Positions 1-8,050 are shown, numbered from the stretch's first letter. The stretch: DNA of 39,272 nucleotides from Alphaproteobacteria bacterium (GCA_030634465.1 DAOWAS010000005.1:1-39272); one strand, 5' to 3'. Numbers and translations: made by a program. Notes: generated by a model from the sequence alone, not told the origin.

Positions 1-657
1 AACCCCACCACCATGCAGCGTTCCCATGTACAAAAGTTGAAAGACATGGGGTCTGATATTTTCACAGTTTCATTTGATGCCGCAACACCTGACCTGTTTG
101 ACCGCACCCGTGGCAAGGGTGTGCAGTCGCCACACACATGGAAAAAATATTGGGAAATTATGGAAGACGCCAAGGACATTTTTGGTCCGAAAAAATTTGG
201 CGCACATATTATTATTGGCATGGGCGAAACCGAATTTGAAGCATTAAGCTTGGTTCAGCAAATTGTTGATATGGGCGGACACAGCCATATGTTCTGTTTC
301 TTCCCTGAAAAAGGCTCGCTTATGGATCATTTGCCAGCCACACCGCGCGACCAGTGGCGACGTGTTCAGCTAGCTCGTTACATGATCGATTATTGCGGTG
401 TTAAGGTTGAGCAAATGAGTTTTGATAGTGAAGGTCGGGTCACAGATTTTGGTCTGCCAAACAACGAAGTTAGCAATATTATCGATGCGGGCATTGCTTT
501 CCGCACATCTGGTTGCCCGGGCAAGTTCCAAGACGACATTTCAGCTTGTGACCGTCCTTATGGCGACAGCCCTGTTAGTGACCCTGCTAGCCTTCCATTC
601 CAGCCAAACAAAACTGACCTGCGTAAAATTCGTGGCCAACTGGGCATGAAAAAATAA
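1..657 (+). CDS. Radical SAM protein, LipS1/LipS2-type lipoyl synthase (5'-truncated)
   Basis: The reading frame is open from the first base of the window, so this is the C-terminal 218 residues of a longer protein. The N-terminal CxxxCxxC cluster motif would lie upstream and is not visible. What can be seen is the C-terminal half of a radical SAM barrel related to biotin synthase, including a strand like VSFDAA, a GMGETE stretch, and a C-terminal cysteine pair in SGCPGKF...ISACDRPY. It sits 22 bases before an LplA-LplB fusion gene and just upstream of the sHdr genes. In sulfur oxidisers with sHdr-LbpA, two radical SAM proteins (LipS1 and LipS2) insert the sulfur atoms into octanoylated LbpA. 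That context supports a LipS assignment, but I cannot tell LipS1 from LipS2. A different biotin-synthase-like enzyme is less likely. Confidence 0.75.
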   Translation, partial: NPTTMQRSHVQKLKDMGSDIFTVSFDAATPDLFDRTRGKGVQSPHTWKKYWEIMEDAKDIFGPKKFGAHIIIGMGETEFEALSLVQQIVDMGGHSHMFCFFPEKGSLMDHLPATPRDQWRRVQLARYMIDYCGVKVEQMSFDSEGRVTDFGLPNNEVSNIIDAGIAFRTSGCPGKFQDDISACDRPYGDSPVSDPASLPFQPNKTDLRKIRGQLGMKK

Positions 658-679
658 ATATAACTGTCGGGGGACAGGT

Positions 680-1786
680 GTGAGCAATGGTTCAAAAAAT
701 CCTTTAAGGGTAATATCCACCCCTGTGTATGAGGGGCGATATAATATTGCTCTGGGGCAAGCACTTATTGAAAGCCATAGCGAAGGGGCGTGCGGCGACA
801 CGCTGCGCTTTTTGCGTTTTTTACCAACTGCATTGGTGGGACGGCACCAAGACCTGTCACGCGAAGTTAATGTTAAAAATTGTCTGAAAAACAATGTCGG
901 TCTGGCGCGGCGTATAACTGGTGGCGGGGCAATTTATTTTGACCAAGGCCAGTTGGGTTGGGAGCTTGTTATTAGCCGCAAAACATTGGGCAATTTAAGT
1001 TTGGCTGAGGTTGCGGAAAAAGTATGCACTGCGGCGGCTAACGGCCTGTCCACGCTGGGTATTGAGGTTAAATACCGTCCGCGTAATGACCTTGAGGTTG
1101 ACGGTAAAAAAATAAGCGGTACGGGCGGTTTTTTTGATGGTGACACCCTGTTTTTCCAAGGTACTGTTTTGGTGGATATGAAACCCCAAGACATGGAGCA
1201 GGCGTTGAATGTGCCCCAAGCAAAATTGCGTAAAAAAGGCATAGCCAAGGCGGGCGACCGTATAACCACCATAAAAGCGCTGTTGGGCGACAAAACCCCG
1301 CCCATTGCCGATATAGAAAAGGCCGTGTTAGCGGGCATGGTTGACGGTTTTAATTTTGCGCCCACATCAGGCAAGTTTAGCACAGAAGAAGAGCGCTTGG
1401 CACAGGCCTGTTATGACGATGAAATAGGCACAGATGATTTTCTTTATGAAATTGACAGTCCAGACAAGGAACATAAAGTTTTCTCAGGAACCCACCAAAG
1501 TGCGGGCGGTACAATTACGTCGCACATTAGATTGGATGGCGCAAAAAATGACCGCATAAGAGAAGTGCTTATAACGGGCGACTTTTTTGTAACCCCGCCA
1601 CGGGTTATTTTAGATTTAGAAAGCAAGCTGCGCGGTCAGTGGGTTAAAGATGTTGAAAAAACCACCTTGGATTTTTTTGCTGAAAGCAATGTTGAGGTGA
1701 TGTCCGCCCAACCGCAAGATTTTATAATGTCTTTTGATGCCGCATTAAAAGGTGCATTAAAAGAAAAAGAGGATGCCTCAACATGA
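680..1786 (+). CDS. Lipoate/octanoate-protein ligase, LplA-LplB fusion, sLpl(AB)-type
   Basis: This 368-residue protein should adenylate lipoate or octanoate and transfer it to the lysine of the lipoate-binding protein encoded at 9474-9917. Residues about 20-230 form the LplA-like catalytic domain. It carries the RRITGGGAIYFD lipoyl-AMP binding motif (77-88) and the KKISGTGG stretch whose K144 corresponds to the substrate-binding lysine. The C-terminal part (about 260-350, with HKVFSGTHQSAGG) matches the accessory LplB-like domain, fused here in one chain as in sLpl(AB) of sHdr-containing bacteria. The start is a GTG at 680 after a GGGGGA ribosome-binding site. The end overlaps the next gene by four bases (ATGA), indicating translational coupling. 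The ligase fold is clear; the specific role for LbpA is inferred from family knowledge and neighbours. Confidence 0.88.
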   Translation: MSNGSKNPLRVISTPVYEGRYNIALGQALIESHSEGACGDTLRFLRFLPTALVGRHQDLSREVNVKNCLKNNVGLARRITGGGAIYFDQGQLGWELVISRKTLGNLSLAEVAEKVCTAAANGLSTLGIEVKYRPRNDLEVDGKKISGTGGFFDGDTLFFQGTVLVDMKPQDMEQALNVPQAKLRKKGIAKAGDRITTIKALLGDKTPPIADIEKAVLAGMVDGFNFAPTSGKFSTEEERLAQACYDDEIGTDDFLYEIDSPDKEHKVFSGTHQSAGGTITSHIRLDGAKNDRIREVLITGDFFVTPPRVILDLESKLRGQWVKDVEKTTLDFFAESNVEVMSAQPQDFIMSFDAALKGALKEKEDAST

Positions 1787-2484
1787 AGGTGCTTTCAATT
1801 ATTCAACATACATCTGCTGAGTATCTAGGTCTTATGGAAGACCATTTAGAAGGTCGGCAAATTCGTTTTAAATATTACCGCCCATTTGTTGAGGGCAACC
1901 CCATGCCCGACCGTGATGCTTTCGGCGATGGTCTTATATTGCTGGGTGGCGGGCCGTGGGGTGCGGCGGGCAGCCGTGATATTCCCACTTTGGCAGAGGA
2001 AGTAGCAGTGACCAGAAGTTGCCTGATGCAGGGCAAGCCCATTATCGCCATTGGCTTGGGGGCAATAATTTTAGCCATTGCCGCAGGTGGTTCGGCAAAA
2101 CCAGCACCGCTAACCTTTAGCGTTGGCGAGGCCAGACGAATTAAGGACGATGCCCTAAACGGATATTTACCCGAAGTGTTCCCCCATGTTGTTTACATGA
2201 AAGACGCGCCAGTTTTACCAGATTATGCTGAAATTTTGGCGGTTGATGAGGCGGGTGAACCTGCGGTTTTTCAAATTGGCGAAAATGCATTTGGCTTTAT
2301 TGGTCACCCCGGAACCAAACCTGCAATTGCTGAAGACCTGTTTATGGAATTTGAAGAAATTCCTGAAAATTCTGCGGCAGTTCTCGATTCGTTAAACATC
2401 AAAAAGGTGGATATAGAGGACGCTTTAATACCCATAATGACAGGGCTTATTCAAAAGACAGGGCTTATGGGGCGGGGCAATTAA
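1783..2484 (+). CDS. Class I glutamine-amidotransferase-like protein lacking the nucleophile cysteine
   Basis: This 233-residue protein has the layout of a stand-alone class I glutamine amidotransferase domain. A LGGGPWGA segment lies at about 54-61, a nucleophile-elbow region at 86-97, and a terminal His-Pro motif at 175-176. The elbow reads AIGLGA where active enzymes have GICLGA, so position 91 is glycine instead of cysteine. The catalytic HPE motif reads HPG (175-177), so the glutamate is also gone. It is therefore unlikely to hydrolyse glutamine. Translation is coupled to the preceding ligase by an ATGA overlap, which ties it to lipoate assembly or attachment. The function is unknown; a scaffold or ligand-binding role is inference. 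It is followed by a 258-base gap before the DsrE gene. Confidence 0.8.
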   Translation: MKVLSIIQHTSAEYLGLMEDHLEGRQIRFKYYRPFVEGNPMPDRDAFGDGLILLGGGPWGAAGSRDIPTLAEEVAVTRSCLMQGKPIIAIGLGAIILAIAAGGSAKPAPLTFSVGEARRIKDDALNGYLPEVFPHVVYMKDAPVLPDYAEILAVDEAGEPAVFQIGENAFGFIGHPGTKPAIAEDLFMEFEEIPENSAAVLDSLNIKKVDIEDALIPIMTGLIQKTGLMGRGN

Positions 2485-2561
2485 GTGTCTGATATTGTTG
2501 CGTTAATGTGATTAAGTTGCATGTTTTTTAATTTTTTTGTTTCAATATGTCAATTATTACT

Positions 2562-2575
2562 TTAGATTATTCTAA
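2562..2575. promoter_or_regulatory. Inverted repeat upstream of the dsrE-sHdr operon
   Basis: TTAGA, four bases, then TCTAA form a perfect inverted repeat in the AT-rich gap before dsrE. A winged-helix ArsR/SqrR-type repressor encoded at 9968 could bind such a site, but that is inference. The repeat shares the 7-mer TAGATTA with the inverted repeat at 11315-11331. Confidence 0.35.
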
Positions 2576-2632
2576 TAAACAAAACTCACGTTCCTGTTTT
2601 ATTAAGTAGTACCAACGTTTTTTTAATATTTA

Positions 2633-2656
2633 CCTGAGATAATGTTTAGCCTCAGG
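2633..2656. repeat. Inverted repeat CCTGAG-N12-CTCAGG upstream of dsrE
   Basis: CCTGAG (2633-2638) and CTCAGG (2651-2656) are exact reverse complements separated by 12 bases. The right arm also lies within a short GCCTCAGGC palindrome (2650-2658). It sits about 90 bases before the dsrE start codon and could be a leader hairpin or an operator. There is no T-run after it, so it is not a typical terminator. Confidence 0.35.
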
Positions 2657-2742
2657 CTCATTTAAACGGCCTTAAAACAGGGTAGGGTTAGTAACAAAGA
2701 ATAAGAAATTTGAATAAATATAGGGAATTAAGGGGCTAATTT

Positions 2743-3120
2743 ATGTCAGACAAACTAATTATTGTTATTGCAAATACCGATCCAAGAAATGGCGAAGAAC
2801 TAGGCGCGCCGATTTTTCAGGCAACTGTTGCCGCCGCGATGGAATATGAGGTCGATGTTATTTTTACCGCCACAGCTGGCAAATTGATGAAAAAAGGCGT
2901 GGCTGAGAAGCTTTTTATTAAAGAAGGCTCTCCAAAATCAGTATATGAATTTATTAAAGATGCCCACGAAGCTGGCGCAAAAATGTACTGCTGTTCACCT
3001 AACCTAGACCTTTTCGACATGACTGTTGATGACCTGATACCAGAATGCGAAGGCGTTGTTGGTGGTGCGCATCTTATTGAAGAGATTATGGAAGAAGATT
3101 GTAAAGTTCTAACATACTAA
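2743..3120 (+). CDS. DsrE-family sulfurtransferase/sulfur carrier (DsrE3-like)
   Basis: This 125-residue cytoplasmic protein has the DsrE/F fold pattern: an IIVIANTDP first strand, a long helix, and a central VIFTATAG strand. The vicinal cysteines C83 and C84 in MYCCSPN occupy the place of the active-site cysteine of DsrE3-type carriers. C102 and C120 are additional. In sHdr organisms such proteins pass sulfane sulfur, together with TusA and rhodaneses, toward the sHdr complex. It is the first gene of the sHdr run, 43 bases before sHdrC1. A good ribosome-binding site (AAGGGG) lies seven bases before the ATG. No TusA, rhodanese or DsrE2 gene is visible in the window; these may lie upstream. 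The exact DsrE subclass is not certain. Confidence 0.82.
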   Translation: MSDKLIIVIANTDPRNGEELGAPIFQATVAAAMEYEVDVIFTATAGKLMKKGVAEKLFIKEGSPKSVYEFIKDAHEAGAKMYCCSPNLDLFDMTVDDLIPECEGVVGGAHLIEEIMEEDCKVLTY

Positions 3121-3163
3121 TCTTTAGCTTGACGGCTTAACAATAAAATTGAGGAAATGCCAA

Positions 3164-3919
3164 TTGTCACATTCTCATTCATCTAGAGTTCAAAAGCATA
3201 TCGGTGATCCGATCTCTGAAAAACCTGCGGTAGATCAGGAGTTTTTAGAGGAAATTTTCAATGACATTCAGTCAGATTTTCGTTTTGATCACGAATTAAA
3301 TGGTTGTTTAAATTGTGGAATTTGCACAGCCACTTGCCCTGCGGCGCATTATTACGACTTTAGCCCAAGGGAAATGGTTCAGCTTTTGTGGACAGAAAAC
3401 TTGGAAGGCATTTACGATGCCATGCAGGAAAAAATTTGGGCCTGCGCCCAGTGTTATACCTGTGCGGCACGTTGTCCGTTTAAAAACTCTCCTGGTGGCT
3501 TAATTATGTTGATGCGTGAAACAGCAATTAAGCACGGCATGGAGAGTGCCAAGAGCGTTTTACGCCCATTTAGCCGTGTTATGTTGAAGCTGATATCAAC
3601 AGGCAACCAGTTGGCACCTGACATGATTACCCCTGATCACTTTCCCGATTGGGGTCCAAATATTTCCAAGGTTGATGCCCCTCTGAAATTGTTGCGTAAG
3701 GCCATTCCAATGGCAACGCTAAACACCACCGCAACCGCATGGGAAGTAAACCTGAAAACATCTATCGAGCTATACACAATTTGGGAAGAGACAGGCGTTC
3801 TAGACCAGTTGGAAACAATTGATGAAAACTTGTTCGATGTGATTGTGGATATTATGGACGAAAAGCGCGAAGATTTAGAAGATTGGGAAGATGAGCAAGA
3901 AGACGAGAACGACGAATAG
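3164..3919 (+). CDS. hdrC1: sHdrC1, iron-sulfur subunit of the sulfur-oxidising Hdr-like complex
   Basis: This protein (251 residues from the chosen start) carries two [4Fe-4S] ferredoxin motifs, C48-x2-C51-x2-C54-x3-C58-P and C94-x2-C97-x2-C100-x3-C104-P. They are followed by a helical domain typical of HdrC subunits and a strongly acidic tail. It should move electrons between the FAD subunit sHdrA and sHdrB1. I chose the TTG at 3164 as start because GAGGAA lies eight bases before it. A TTG five codons upstream (3149) is also open but overlaps that ribosome-binding site. The gene order C1-B1-A-Hyp-C2-B2-LbpA that begins here is diagnostic of the sHdr system. A strong terminator hairpin overlaps its stop codon. 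Confidence 0.9.
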   Translation: MSHSHSSRVQKHIGDPISEKPAVDQEFLEEIFNDIQSDFRFDHELNGCLNCGICTATCPAAHYYDFSPREMVQLLWTENLEGIYDAMQEKIWACAQCYTCAARCPFKNSPGGLIMLMRETAIKHGMESAKSVLRPFSRVMLKLISTGNQLAPDMITPDHFPDWGPNISKVDAPLKLLRKAIPMATLNTTATAWEVNLKTSIELYTIWEETGVLDQLETIDENLFDVIVDIMDEKREDLEDWEDEQEDENDE

Positions 3920-3943
3920 GTCGCTCTCGTTTTTTTTATTTTT
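3903..3943 (+). terminator. Intrinsic terminator between sHdrC1 and sHdrB1
   Basis: Arms 3903-3913 and 3920-3930 form an 11-base-pair stem with one A-C mismatch and a six-base loop GAATAG. It is followed by eight T (3930-3937), one A and five more T. The loop contains the sHdrC1 stop codon TAG. This is a textbook rho-independent terminator in the middle of the operon. A ribosome finishing sHdrC1 would mask the stem, so read-through may depend on translation. Confidence 0.8.
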
Positions 3944-3960
3944 AAAGCTAGGAGAACATT

Positions 3961-5313
3961 ATGGCTGATAAACATGATGGAGATGAGCGCTTTACCGGAC
4001 ACGGTGCAGAATGGCGCGATAGCAATCTTTCACAGGAAGATGCACAGGTAGCAACCGCTTGGGTTGAGCAAAAAATTGACCGCAGGTCTATGCTTACCAA
4101 CAAGGACCGCGTTGAAGATGTGCGCGATATTATGTGGCAGTTGGAAAAAGACGGCGAAATTGTTGTTCACAGAATTAAAGATGAGCACAACCCTGTTGTC
4201 GTAAAGACCCTGTTTGGTTGGGATAAAAAAATCCCTACAAACCAGTTGTGGCACCATAAGTCATGCGGTCAGTGCGGTAACATTCCCGGCTATCCGACAT
4301 CATTGCTATGGCTGATGAACGAAATGGGTATTGAATATTTGGACGAAACTGACCAAACATCATGCACCGCGTGGAACTATCATGGTTCGGGCATTGGTAA
4401 CATGGTTTCATTGGCGGCGGTGTTTTTGCGCAATTTCCATCAGGCTTATATGTCTGCGAAAGCTATGGGCTTGCCAGAGGGGCATTTCTATCCGCTAGTT
4501 CATTGCGGGACATCTTTTGGTAACTATAAAGAAGTGCGGGGCTATTTGCTGCACTCTGCCGAGTTGCGCGAGCAAGTTAAGAACATTCTAGGCAAGCTTG
4601 GTCGTTTGGTTGACGGCAAGCTGCTTATACCTGAAGAGATTGTGCATTATTCGGAATGGGTACATGTGATGCGCGGCGAAATTGCCAAGCGTCAGGTTGT
4701 GGACACTAGTAAAATTCGTGCCACCATTCACCCTGCTTGTCATGTTTACAAAATGGTTCCTGAAGATGTTGTTTATGATAACGATGTGCTGGGTGGTAAC
4801 CGTGTTGCTGTGTCTACGGGCATTATGGAAGCGTTGGGCACTAACGTTATTGATTATTCAACATGGTATGACTGTTGTGGTTTTGGTTTCCGTCACATTA
4901 TTTCAGAGCGCGAATTTACCCGTTCTTACGCCATTGACAGAAAAATTAAAGTTGCTGTGGAAGAGGCCAATTCAGATATAATGATCGGCCATGATACTGG
5001 CTGTATTACCACGCTGGATAAAAACCAGTGGATTGGTAAAGCTGTGGGCAAAGACTATGAATTGCCCGTTATGGCTGATTGTCAGTTTGCGGCTTTGGTT
5101 TGCGGTGCTGACCCATTTAAAATTGTGCAATTGCATTGGCATGCCTCGCCAGTTGAAAAGCTGTTGGCAAAACTTGGCATTGACTGGGACGAGAAAAAGG
5201 CAGGGTTTGAGGCTTATTTAAAAGAAGTTGAAGCTGGTAATCAGGAAAATTTGTATGACCCGCGTAAGCGTATTACGTCAGGTCCAGGATATAAAAGGAT
5301 TGAACAAAAATGA
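3961..5313 (+). CDS. hdrB1: sHdrB1, cysteine-rich subunit of the sulfur-oxidising Hdr-like complex
   Basis: This 450-residue protein resembles HdrB (heterodisulfide reductase subunit B family). After an N-terminal region of about 95 residues without cysteine motifs, it shows SCGQCG (101-106), DQTSC (131-135), VHCGTS, HPACHVYK, DCCGFGF and DTGC. These are the cysteine-rich CCG-type segments that ligate unusual iron-sulfur clusters in this family. In the sHdr complex it is thought to be part of the substrate-converting centre. The start ATG at 3961 follows AGGAGAA. The end overlaps sHdrA by ATGA. It is transcribed downstream of an intrinsic terminator, so its dose may differ from that of sHdrC1. 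Confidence 0.9.
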   Translation: MADKHDGDERFTGHGAEWRDSNLSQEDAQVATAWVEQKIDRRSMLTNKDRVEDVRDIMWQLEKDGEIVVHRIKDEHNPVVVKTLFGWDKKIPTNQLWHHKSCGQCGNIPGYPTSLLWLMNEMGIEYLDETDQTSCTAWNYHGSGIGNMVSLAAVFLRNFHQAYMSAKAMGLPEGHFYPLVHCGTSFGNYKEVRGYLLHSAELREQVKNILGKLGRLVDGKLLIPEEIVHYSEWVHVMRGEIAKRQVVDTSKIRATIHPACHVYKMVPEDVVYDNDVLGGNRVAVSTGIMEALGTNVIDYSTWYDCCGFGFRHIISEREFTRSYAIDRKIKVAVEEANSDIMIGHDTGCITTLDKNQWIGKAVGKDYELPVMADCQFAALVCGADPFKIVQLHWHASPVEKLLAKLGIDWDEKKAGFEAYLKEVEAGNQENLYDPRKRITSGPGYKRIEQK

Positions 5314-6347
5314 CAAAACCTATCCTAGTAGTTGGTGGCGGCCCCGCAGGTTTGGCGGCAGCACATTCACTATCAGCACTTGGCAAAAAGGTCGTGCTGG
5401 TTGAAAAGGAAGATAAGCTGGGTGGCGCACCTATTTTGTCTGGCTATGCAAAACTGGTTCCCTCTGGTGAGTGGGCCAAAGACGCTATTGGCGGCATGGT
5501 CAAACGGGTTGAAGACAGCAAGATGATTGATGTGCGTTTAAGCACAACGGTTAGCGAGTTGTCTGGCGACACTGGCAATTTTACCGCCAAGCTTTCATCG
5601 GGTGATGAGGTAAACGCAGCAGCCACGGTTATGTGTACAGGCTTTACCCATTTTGACAGTGTTAATAAGCCAGAATGGGGCTTTGGAACACATCAAGATG
5701 TTGTGACAACCACACAGGTTGAACAAATGATTTCATCTGGCAAGGGTGTTCGTTGCCCGTCGGATGACCGTAAGCCAAAGCGCGTTGCTATTTTGCTTTG
5801 CGTTGGTTCTCGTGACCGTCAAATTGGTCGTGAATGGTGTTCGAAAATTTGTTGTTCAGTTTCAGCAAATATCGCTATGGAAATTCGCGAAGAATTGCCA
5901 GATTGTCATGTGTATATTTATTATATGGACATTCGTACCTTTGGTCTTTTGGAAACTAAATATTACTGGAAAAGCCAAGAAGAATTTAAGGTTAAATACA
6001 TCAAGGCGCGTATTGCCGAGGTTACATCAAATGGTGAACAGTTGATTGTTAAGGGTGAAGATACGCTGGTTAAGCGTCCTATCACCATTCCGTTCGACAT
6101 GGTTGTTCACGCTGTGGGCATGGACCCTAATGTTGATAACCGTGTTTTATCTGAAAGCTTTGATGTTGATCTTGAACCACACGGCTTTATTGATCGCGCT
6201 GATAGCTACGGTGTTGTTGGTGCCACATCACGTGATGGCGTGTTTGTAGCGGGTTCTGCCACAGGGCCAGAAACCATTGACGACAGTATTGCCCAAGGTA
6301 AAGCCGCGGCAATGTCAGCGCTTGAATGTATTCAGGCTACAAAATAG
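5310..6347 (+). CDS. hdrA: sHdrA, FAD-binding subunit of the sulfur-oxidising Hdr-like complex
   Basis: This 345-residue flavoprotein starts with a Rossmann dinucleotide motif, VVGGGPAG (7-14), followed by LVEKEDKLGG. The cluster-ligand region contains C164 in CVGSRD and C177, C181 and C182 in WCSKICC. The C-terminus has the GVFVAGSATGP FAD motif. It is much shorter than methanogen HdrA and lacks the C-terminal ferredoxin domain, as expected for sHdrA of bacterial sulfur oxidisers. It likely bridges electron transfer between the C and B subunits and may be the site of electron bifurcation or transfer. Translation is coupled to sHdrB1 by a four-base overlap. Confidence 0.92.
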   Translation: MTKPILVVGGGPAGLAAAHSLSALGKKVVLVEKEDKLGGAPILSGYAKLVPSGEWAKDAIGGMVKRVEDSKMIDVRLSTTVSELSGDTGNFTAKLSSGDEVNAAATVMCTGFTHFDSVNKPEWGFGTHQDVVTTTQVEQMISSGKGVRCPSDDRKPKRVAILLCVGSRDRQIGREWCSKICCSVSANIAMEIREELPDCHVYIYYMDIRTFGLLETKYYWKSQEEFKVKYIKARIAEVTSNGEQLIVKGEDTLVKRPITIPFDMVVHAVGMDPNVDNRVLSESFDVDLEPHGFIDRADSYGVVGATSRDGVFVAGSATGPETIDDSIAQGKAAAMSALECIQATK

Positions 6348-6361
6348 GAAACACAAACTAA

Positions 6362-7249
6362 ATGGCGTCATTAGGCAGCATATTTGGAGGTAAGGGCAAA
6401 AGCCCTGTGCAGGAGGCCACCTTGGAACGTCCAAGGTTGGAGCTGTCTGGCCCCACATTGACCAGTGCCTTTGAAACCCTAACCACCATAAGTGAAGAGC
6501 ATGGCGGCATTGAAAAATATGTTGATGCTCTGAAACTGAAGTCTGAGCTGTTCAAAGAAGTGTTTGAAAAAGGTGCTGACACCCCGCTTGAGCCTGCCAT
6601 TATGAAGGGCATTTCGTTGGTTATGCCAACAGTGCGCCGGCGTATCGGCATTTATTTGGATGATGGTGAGAAGTTTGAAGTGTTGCGTAGTGCCATTTCT
6701 GGCCTGTTAGATGGCATGGATAATACCCGCACCACTGATGCTCGCATGGCGGCATTTTGTGCCTGTTTTCCTGAGGACAAAGCCCATCGCTGGGTGAAAG
6801 ACCTTGGTTCTGAAATTTTGCACAACACTGATCTGGAGCGTTACCCACAAATGAACCGTTGGATGTGGGATAAAACTTCAAACACTGGAATGTTACGTGA
6901 AATTTGGTACGACGATAACATCGACCATATTACTTTGGATATTCCTGATGGCTACGGCACATTTATTATGTTGCGTGAAGAAATAGCGCAATTTTTAAGT
7001 GGCAACGGAATTTATAAAGACATGTTCTATTATATTGATCTGCTGTTTGCTCAGGTTTACAGCGATTATATTACAGCACAGGGTGGCACATATTTGCGGG
7101 CGGATTTTTCCACCCCAGATGACCCAATGGAACACACCCGCAGGCTTTTGGGATTAGATGTGGTTCGCTATAAAAACCACCCAAATGCAGAAGACGCAGA
7201 TGAAGAGCAAACAGTTACTTTAATAGACACTAAACTTTTGATGAGTTGA
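6362..7249 (+). CDS. Conserved sHdr-locus protein (Hyp)
   Basis: This is a 295-residue soluble protein with no domain I recognise. Its position between sHdrA and sHdrC2 is that of the hypothetical gene found in sHdr loci of sulfur oxidisers. It is mostly helical in composition, has no signal peptide or membrane segment, and shows only one notable cysteine pair (C133 and C135 in AFCACF). Spacing is 14 bases after sHdrA and 7 before sHdrC2, so it is in the operon. It may be a structural or assembly partner of the complex, but nothing in the sequence proves this. Confidence 0.88.
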   Translation: MASLGSIFGGKGKSPVQEATLERPRLELSGPTLTSAFETLTTISEEHGGIEKYVDALKLKSELFKEVFEKGADTPLEPAIMKGISLVMPTVRRRIGIYLDDGEKFEVLRSAISGLLDGMDNTRTTDARMAAFCACFPEDKAHRWVKDLGSEILHNTDLERYPQMNRWMWDKTSNTGMLREIWYDDNIDHITLDIPDGYGTFIMLREEIAQFLSGNGIYKDMFYYIDLLFAQVYSDYITAQGGTYLRADFSTPDDPMEHTRRLLGLDVVRYKNHPNAEDADEEQTVTLIDTKLLMS

Positions 7250-7256
7250 TAAAATT

Positions 7257-8036
7257 ATGCCTATTCATGAAAAATCGCTGATCCGCCCAGAAAATCTAGT
7301 TACCCATGACCAGTTGGTTATTGATGGTGTTGATGTTTCTGGTCACTGGAGCACCTTTATCGAAACAAGGGTGGTGAAGGACTATAATGAAGACATGCAA
7401 GATGAAATTGCAGCCCTAGCAGGTGGTGAAAATATTCACCGTTGCTGGCAGTGTGGCTCTTGTACCAATGCCTGCACGATCAATGCGGAAAACCCTGATT
7501 TTAATCCGCGTTATTGGATTTATCTAATACGCATGGGTATGGAAAGCGAACTTTTGCGCGATAAAGATATTATTTGGCAATGTGTTTCTTGTAATAAATG
7601 CACCTCGGCCTGCCCGCGTGATGTGGTGCCAGAAGGCGTTATGAAAGCTACAGCCCACTGGTTGGAGCTAAAAGGTCACACAGAAAAGTCATCATCCACA
7701 ATTTTTGACGAAGTGTTTTCAGAACAGGTTTTTGCCACTGGTAAAATTGAAGAAAGCAGAACCATGCGCCGCTTTTTCAGCCGCACTGGTCAGCCATTAA
7801 TGCCAAGTTGGTTTGTTGAGTTTATGAAAAGGCTTATCCGTTATTTGCCAGTAAAAATGCTTATGCACATGGGATTAGCCACTGTATTTACTCCCAAAAC
7901 CAAAAAATGGGATAAGGCCAGAGATGCTATTGAGGAATATGTAGCTGAGAAAAAAGCTGCTGACAGAAAAGCCCTTGGTTTAGATAAATTAATAGAACAA
8001 GCGAAGCAGGAAGTTAACAACATTGCTGCTGAATAG
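7257..8036 (+). CDS. hdrC2: sHdrC2, second iron-sulfur subunit of the sulfur-oxidising Hdr-like complex
   Basis: This 259-residue protein has two [4Fe-4S] motifs: C63-x2-C66-x2-C69-x3-C73 (CWQCGSCTNAC) and C109-x2-C112-x2-C115-x3-C119-P (CVSCNKCTSACP). The second cluster is followed by an HdrC-like helical domain. It is paired with sHdrB2, which starts 14 bases later, as the second C-B module of the complex. The C-terminal 40 residues are lysine- and glutamate-rich. The internal four-helix region around 185-215 is hydrophobic but not a convincing membrane span. Confidence 0.9.
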   Translation: MPIHEKSLIRPENLVTHDQLVIDGVDVSGHWSTFIETRVVKDYNEDMQDEIAALAGGENIHRCWQCGSCTNACTINAENPDFNPRYWIYLIRMGMESELLRDKDIIWQCVSCNKCTSACPRDVVPEGVMKATAHWLELKGHTEKSSSTIFDEVFSEQVFATGKIEESRTMRRFFSRTGQPLMPSWFVEFMKRLIRYLPVKMLMHMGLATVFTPKTKKWDKARDAIEEYVAEKKAADRKALGLDKLIEQAKQEVNNIAAE

Positions 8037-8050
8037 GAGACTTCGCCGTT

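Noticed and set aside
541-894. 117-residue minus-strand frame across the radical SAM and ligase junction
   Set aside because: It overlaps two recognisable genes and has no domain.
2503-2515. TTAAT-GTG-ATTAA hairpin after the amidotransferase-like gene as a terminator
   Set aside because: Only five A-T pairs and the T-run begins about eight bases later; too weak to call.
3149-3163. Upstream TTG start for sHdrC1 at 3149
   Set aside because: It would overlap the GAGGAA ribosome-binding site that fits the TTG at 3164.
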